Below the pieces are notes generated by a model. The model searched no databases. It saw nothing but the letters and a program-made list of their open reading frames with translations, and was not told where the DNA came from. Of a DNA stretch of 64,000 nucleotides, positions 60,764 to 64,000 are shown in pieces (the stretch's first letter is position 1; each line of letters opens with the position of its first letter). The stretch lies in assembly GCF_947501425.1 (NCBI RefSeq), contig NZ_CANMVN010000009.1, positions 124,001-188,000 on the forward strand, read 5' to 3'. Both the position numbers and the translations under genes were made by a program. Source of the stretch: an uncultured Psychroserpens sp. GTDB taxonomy: Bacteria; Bacteroidota; Bacteroidia; Flavobacteriales; Flavobacteriaceae.

Positions 60764-61390
60764 TCCACGGTATTTAAGAGGTAAATGGACCACTTTCTTA
60801 GTCTCAAAAAATAGATCTTTAAAGTTATCACTCAAGTTATAAATTGTTGCTGTTTGGTAGGTTTTCAATTCTTCGGAAAGATCACCTCCTTTGAGATATA
60901 AAATTCCGTTTTTGAGATCATGTCTTTGAGTTTTGGCAATTTTTCCTTTAACCCAATGTACAAATGTAGGCATTGCAGCCACTGCTCTACTCACAATAAA
61001 ATCAAACTGTTCATCGATTTCTTCAACTCTACTATGTGTAGTTTTTACATTTGTCAATCCCAAACCATCTACAACCTCATTGACAACCTTTAACTTCTTA
61101 GCTATACTATCAACTAAATGAAACTCACTGTCTGGATGTAAAATGGCTAGAGGAATTCCAGGAAACCCTCCACCAGTTCCAACATCTAAAATATGAGAAC
61201 CAGACTTAAACCTCATAACCTTCGCTATTCCTAAAGAATGTAATACGTGCCGTAGATACAACTCATCTATATCTTTACGAGACACCACATTAATCTTTAA
61301 ATTCCAATCTTGATAAAGATGCTCCAACTTCTGAAATTGAACAATTTGCTCATCAGTCAAATCTGGGAAATATTGGTGTATCAGATCCAT
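60761..61390 (-). CDS. rsmG: 16S rRNA (guanine-527 N7)-methyltransferase
   Basis: A 209-residue methyltransferase that modifies G527 of 16S rRNA. Features: the N-terminal 'DLIHQYFPDLTDEQIVQFQK', the SAM motif 'HILDVGTGGGFPGIPLAILH', 'FHLVDSIAKKLKVVNEVVDG' and 'FDFIVSRAVAAMPTFVHWVK'. Loss of this enzyme gives low-level streptomycin resistance in other bacteria. The length is standard. It is divergent from the desaturase gene. Confidence 0.95.
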   Translation of the reverse strand: MDLIHQYFPDLTDEQIVQFQKLEHLYQDWNLKINVVSRKDIDELYLRHVLHSLGIAKVMRFKSGSHILDVGTGGGFPGIPLAILHPDSEFHLVDSIAKKLKVVNEVVDGLGLTNVKTTHSRVEEIDEQFDFIVSRAVAAMPTFVHWVKGKIAKTQRHDLKNGILYLKGGDLSEELKTYQTATIYNLSDNFKDLFFETKKVVHLPLKYRG

Positions 61391-61472
61391 TCATTTAAAA
61401 TTTTCACAAAAGTATACATTTTTATGTGGATATTTTTAGCATATAATTAGCCTATCAGGAACTTTTATTAAT

Positions 61473-61480
61473 TATATTTG
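61473..61480 (+). promoter_or_regulatory. -7 promoter element (TATATTTG) of the desaturase gene
   Basis: A TAnnTTTG match 54 bp before the ATG at 61535. It predicts a start near 61487, with the palindrome at 61496-61513 directly downstream. Confidence 0.5.
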
Positions 61481-61495
61481 TTTTTGAAATATGAC

Positions 61496-61513
61496 AACGC
61501 AAAATTTTGCGTT
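61496..61513. promoter_or_regulatory. perfect 18-bp palindrome in the desaturase leader
   Basis: AACGCAAAATTTTGCGTT has 9-bp arms without a loop. It lies at about +10 to +27 of the predicted transcript. The lack of a loop favours a DNA-binding site for a dimeric repressor over an RNA hairpin. Confidence 0.6.
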
Positions 61514-61534
61514 AGTATTGAAAATACCAGATCA

Positions 61535-62632
61535 ATGACAAAACAAACCTTATCCTTCTCAAGGAAAGACTCGGCTAAGTTCTTCAGAACATTAAACAAA
61601 CGCGTAAACGATTACTTTAAAGAAAATAACATAAAACGTACAGGTAACTGGAAATTATGGTTGAAAACTATAATCATGTTTTCACTATTCCTTTCTCCAT
61701 ACTTCTTAATTTTAACCTTAGACATCCCAGGATGGCTGCAATTATTATTAACAGTTGTTATGGGTATAGGAATGGCTGGTGTTGGAATGAACGTTATGCA
61801 TGATGGAAATCACGGTTCATTCTCTAATAAAGAATGGGTTAACCGCTTAATGGGAAGTAGTATATACATTCTTGCTGGAAATGTTTACAATTGGAAAGTA
61901 CAGCATAACGTATTACACCATACCTACACGAATATTCATGGCCATGACGAAGACTTAGAAGCAGGACGTATATTACGTTTCTCAAAGCATGCTGAATGGC
62001 GTAAATATCATAAATTTCAACATTACTACTCAGTATTATTATATGGATTACTAACGATAAATTGGGCTATTACTACAGATTTTCAACAAATGTATCGCTA
62101 CATGAAACGTAAATTATCTTACGGAAAATTACCAAATCCTGTTTGGAACTGGAGTAAATTAGTAATCTCAAAACTGATTTATGTATCTATCTGGATTGTT
62201 GTTCCAATGCTAGTTTTAGACATTGCTTGGTGGAAGATTCTACTCGGTTTCTTTATCATGCATTATGTTGCTGGATTGATACTTAGTGTTGTATTTCAGT
62301 TGGCACATGTTATGGATGAAGCCGAAATGCCTTTACCTGAAAAAGATGGAACAATGAAAAACACATGGGCCATTCATCAATTAAAAACTACTGTTAATTT
62401 TGGTGCAAAAAGCAAGATTATTAACTGGTATACAGGTGGTTTAAATCATCAAGTTGAACACCATATTTTTCCGCATATAAGCCATATTCACTACGGAAAA
62501 ATTTCTAAGATTGTTAGAGATACAGCAAAAGAATTCAATTTACCTTACAAAGAATACGAAACCACAAGAAAAGCCATTGTAGCCCATTTTAAATTCTTAA
62601 AAGAAATGGGAATGAAACCTGCAATGCGCTAA
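61535..62632 (+). CDS. membrane fatty acid (acyl-CoA/phospholipid) desaturase
   Basis: The start at ATG 61535 (MTKQTLSFSRKDSAKFFRTL) gives 365 residues. The frame from 61478 would include the operator. It is a di-iron membrane desaturase with three His boxes: HDGNH in 'VMHDGNHGSF', 'QHNVLHHTY' and 'HQVEHHIFPH'. About four membrane helices are visible. The third box has a His/Gln-type 'HQVEHH' typical of front-end or delta-type desaturases. It probably adjusts membrane fluidity, and the palindrome in the leader suggests lipid-responsive repression. aspC follows after 15 bp. Confidence 0.92.
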   Translation: MTKQTLSFSRKDSAKFFRTLNKRVNDYFKENNIKRTGNWKLWLKTIIMFSLFLSPYFLILTLDIPGWLQLLLTVVMGIGMAGVGMNVMHDGNHGSFSNKEWVNRLMGSSIYILAGNVYNWKVQHNVLHHTYTNIHGHDEDLEAGRILRFSKHAEWRKYHKFQHYYSVLLYGLLTINWAITTDFQQMYRYMKRKLSYGKLPNPVWNWSKLVISKLIYVSIWIVVPMLVLDIAWWKILLGFFIMHYVAGLILSVVFQLAHVMDEAEMPLPEKDGTMKNTWAIHQLKTTVNFGAKSKIINWYTGGLNHQVEHHIFPHISHIHYGKISKIVRDTAKEFNLPYKEYETTRKAIVAHFKFLKEMGMKPAMR

Positions 62633-62647
62633 CTGAAACTATTTTAA

Positions 62648-63832
62648 ATGGCACAACTTTCAGATAGAGTTCTCAACATGGCTACATCTGCCACACTAGC
62701 TATGGCAGCCAAAGCACGAGAACTAAAAGCAGAAGGAAAAGATATTATTGGCTTAAGTCTTGGTGAACCAGACTTCAACACTCCCGACTACATTAAAGAG
62801 GCAGCTATACAAGCTGTTAACGACAATTATAACTCTTATACTCCTGTAGATGGTTATGTGGAGTTAAAAGATGCCATTATCAATAAATTTAAAAGAGATA
62901 ATAACCTCGATTACAAACGATCTCAAATTGTTGTGTCAACTGGTGCAAAACAATCTCTAGCTAATATCGCTGCAGTATTACTTAATAAAGGTGATGAAGT
63001 TATTTTGCCTTGTCCTTATTGGGTGAGCTACAGTGATATTGTTAAATTAAATGAAGGCGTACCTGTTGAAGTTAAAACCTCTATAGAAAACGACTTTAAA
63101 CTAACTCCTCAACAATTAGAAGCTGCAATAACACCCAAAACAAAAATGATTTGGTACAGCTCTCCTTGCAATCCAAGTGGATCCGTATATAGTAGAGATG
63201 AGCTGAGAGCTTTAGCTGATGTGCTTCAAAAGTATCCAAATATCATTGTAGTATCTGATGAGATCTATGAGCATATCAATTTTATAGGAGGTCACGAAAG
63301 CATGGCTCAGTTTGACGATATGTTTGATAGAACTATAACTGTAAATGGTGTTTCCAAAGCATTTGCCATGACAGGCTGGAGAATTGGTTATATTGGCGGT
63401 CCGGAACAAATAGCCAGAGCGTGCAACAAAATGCAAGGTCAAATGACTAGTGGTGCAAATTGTATTGCTCAGCGTGCAGTGATAACAGCACTTAACGAGC
63501 CTCCTTCTCGAGTACAATTCATGGTAGACGAGTTTAAAGTACGACGAAAATTAATTTTAGGTTTACTAAATGATATTGAAGGGTTTAAAACTAATGAGCC
63601 TGAAGGAGCTTTTTATGTATTTCCCGATGTCTCTTATTTCTTTGGAAAAACATTAAAAGGACAAAAGATAGAGAACGCTACAGATTTCTCCTTATACCTA
63701 CTGGAACACGCCAATGTAGCTACAGTTACTGGAATTGCCTTTGGCAATCCAGATTGTATCAGAATATCATATGCTGCCTCTCAAGAGCAAATCATTGAAG
63801 CTATAAAACGTATTAAAGAAGCGGTTAGCTAG
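62648..63832 (+). CDS. class I aspartate aminotransferase
   Basis: A 394-residue PLP enzyme of fold type I, interconverting aspartate and glutamate with their oxo acids. The blocks 'DIIGLSLGEPDFNTPDYIKE', 'GYVELKDAIINKFKRDN', 'SPCNPSGSVY' and the PLP lysine in 'VNGVSKAFAMTGWRIGYIGG' are intact, as is the carboxylate-binding Arg in 'DCIRISYAAS'. It lies 15 bp downstream of the desaturase and may share its promoter although the functions are unrelated. It overlaps the small convergent gene by 3 or 4 bp. Confidence 0.94.
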   Translation: MAQLSDRVLNMATSATLAMAAKARELKAEGKDIIGLSLGEPDFNTPDYIKEAAIQAVNDNYNSYTPVDGYVELKDAIINKFKRDNNLDYKRSQIVVSTGAKQSLANIAAVLLNKGDEVILPCPYWVSYSDIVKLNEGVPVEVKTSIENDFKLTPQQLEAAITPKTKMIWYSSPCNPSGSVYSRDELRALADVLQKYPNIIVVSDEIYEHINFIGGHESMAQFDDMFDRTITVNGVSKAFAMTGWRIGYIGGPEQIARACNKMQGQMTSGANCIAQRAVITALNEPPSRVQFMVDEFKVRRKLILGLLNDIEGFKTNEPEGAFYVFPDVSYFFGKTLKGQKIENATDFSLYLLEHANVATVTGIAFGNPDCIRISYAASQEQIIEAIKRIKEAVS

Positions 63833-64000
63833 ATGATATTGAAGTAAAATACACTTATTACAGAAATAATAAAAAGGAGCACAAAAAACACAGTAAAAAT
63901 AAGCTGTTTTCTTTTGTGCTCTTTTTTTGCTTTTAATCGTATGCGCTCTAATAATTGCGGACTAGCATCAGGGAAATTAAATTCATGTTTCCTATTTTTT
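63829..64000 (-). CDS. C-terminal part of a small single-span membrane protein (5' end outside window)
   Basis: On the minus strand an ORF is open to the right edge for 56 codons and ends TAG at 63829-63831. It reads as a basic soluble segment (EFNFPDASPQLLERIRLKAK, then KEHKRKQ) followed by one transmembrane helix (LIFTVFFVLLFIISVISVFY). The pattern of a 'FNFP.A.P..LE.IR..AKKE' segment before a membrane helix looks like a real short protein. A terminator-type hairpin for the opposite gene lies inside it, so a chance ORF cannot be excluded. Confidence 0.5.
   Translation of the reverse strand, partial: KNRKHEFNFPDASPQLLERIRLKAKKEHKRKQLIFTVFFVLLFIISVISVFYFNII
63877..63929 (+). terminator. terminator-like hairpin after the aminotransferase
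   Basis: The inverted repeat GAGCACAAAA/TTTTGTGCTC (63877-63886 and 63912-63921) has a 25-nt loop followed by T7. It lies 44 bp after the stop codon, within a small ORF on the other strand. Confidence 0.65.

Noticed and set aside
61478-61534. Longer N-terminus of the desaturase
   Set aside because: It starts at a TTG and runs through the predicted transcription start and the perfect palindrome.
14-64000. CRISPR array, prophage or conjugative element
   Set aside because: No regular direct-repeat/spacer pattern, phage structural genes, integrase or transfer genes were found. The short tandem repeats present are of other kinds.

Overview
The window reads as a chromosomal segment of a marine-type member of the Flavobacteriaceae (Bacteroidota). 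The evidence is an AT-rich sequence, promoters with the Bacteroidota -7 element TAnnTTTG instead of a -10 TATAAT box, almost no Shine-Dalgarno sequences, and lineage-typical families: GLPGLI proteins, carboxypeptidase-regulatory-domain proteins, DUF5686, DUF6029, a FolK-deoxynucleoside kinase fusion, Omp28-like lipoproteins and a short primary sigma factor. No rRNA, CRISPR array, prophage, transposase or integrase was seen. Two tRNAs (Leu-TAA and Gly-GCC) lie at 46.3-46.5 kb.

Layout. 0-1.7 kb: the tail of a bpX6-like membrane/TPR protein, probably the last gene of a MoxR-vWA-bpX system lying to the left. 1.9-15.1 kb: an envelope locus with two paralogous surface lipoproteins that share a duplicated terminator, three GLPGLI-family exported proteins, a TonB-receptor-like barrel, a decayed fragment of a second barrel, a small exported protein, and a histidine kinase/response regulator pair divergent from one GLPGLI operon. 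Three GTTAAC boxes spaced exactly 10 bp apart lie between the divergent operons. This is the best candidate here for a little-described system. 15.2-20.7 kb: a deoxynucleoside kinase, an App1-type phosphatase, a membrane pyrophosphatase and a soluble pyrophosphatase. 20.9-25.9 kb: accessory genes (P1-family peptidase, unknown exported proteins, a PNPOx-family flavoprotein, a DUF4174 protein) with an attC-like imperfect palindrome and a gene remnant.

25.9-45.3 kb is mostly core metabolism: DUF5686 protein, pdhB, etfBA, bifunctional nuclease, a NupC with an exported N-terminal domain, thyA, a TonB-like protein, a CBM48-like protein, a 2TM-DHFR fusion, a MORN/TPR protein, fabD, lspA, an amidohydrolase, galE, a DegT aminotransferase and Kdo transferase. 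45.4-64 kb: an amphipathic repeat lipoprotein, an overlooked 44-residue membrane protein, tandem terminator-like repeats beside the tRNAs, mutS, a SpoU methyltransferase, FolK-dNK, a queuosine precursor transporter, an AsmA-like protein, rpoD-rpsU, an Omp28-like lipoprotein, a TlpA-like thioredoxin with a DUF6029 barrel, rsmG, a fatty acid desaturase, aspartate aminotransferase and the end of a small membrane protein.

Themes. Thymidylate/folate/deoxynucleoside metabolism is spread over the window (two deoxynucleoside kinases, NupC, ThyA, DHFR, FolK) and carries unusual fusions. Several intergenic regions hold sharp palindromes placed next to TAnnTTTG promoters (etfBA, ppa, desaturase), which suggests uncharacterised local transcription factors. 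Functional assignments rest on motifs and family knowledge recalled without database searches.
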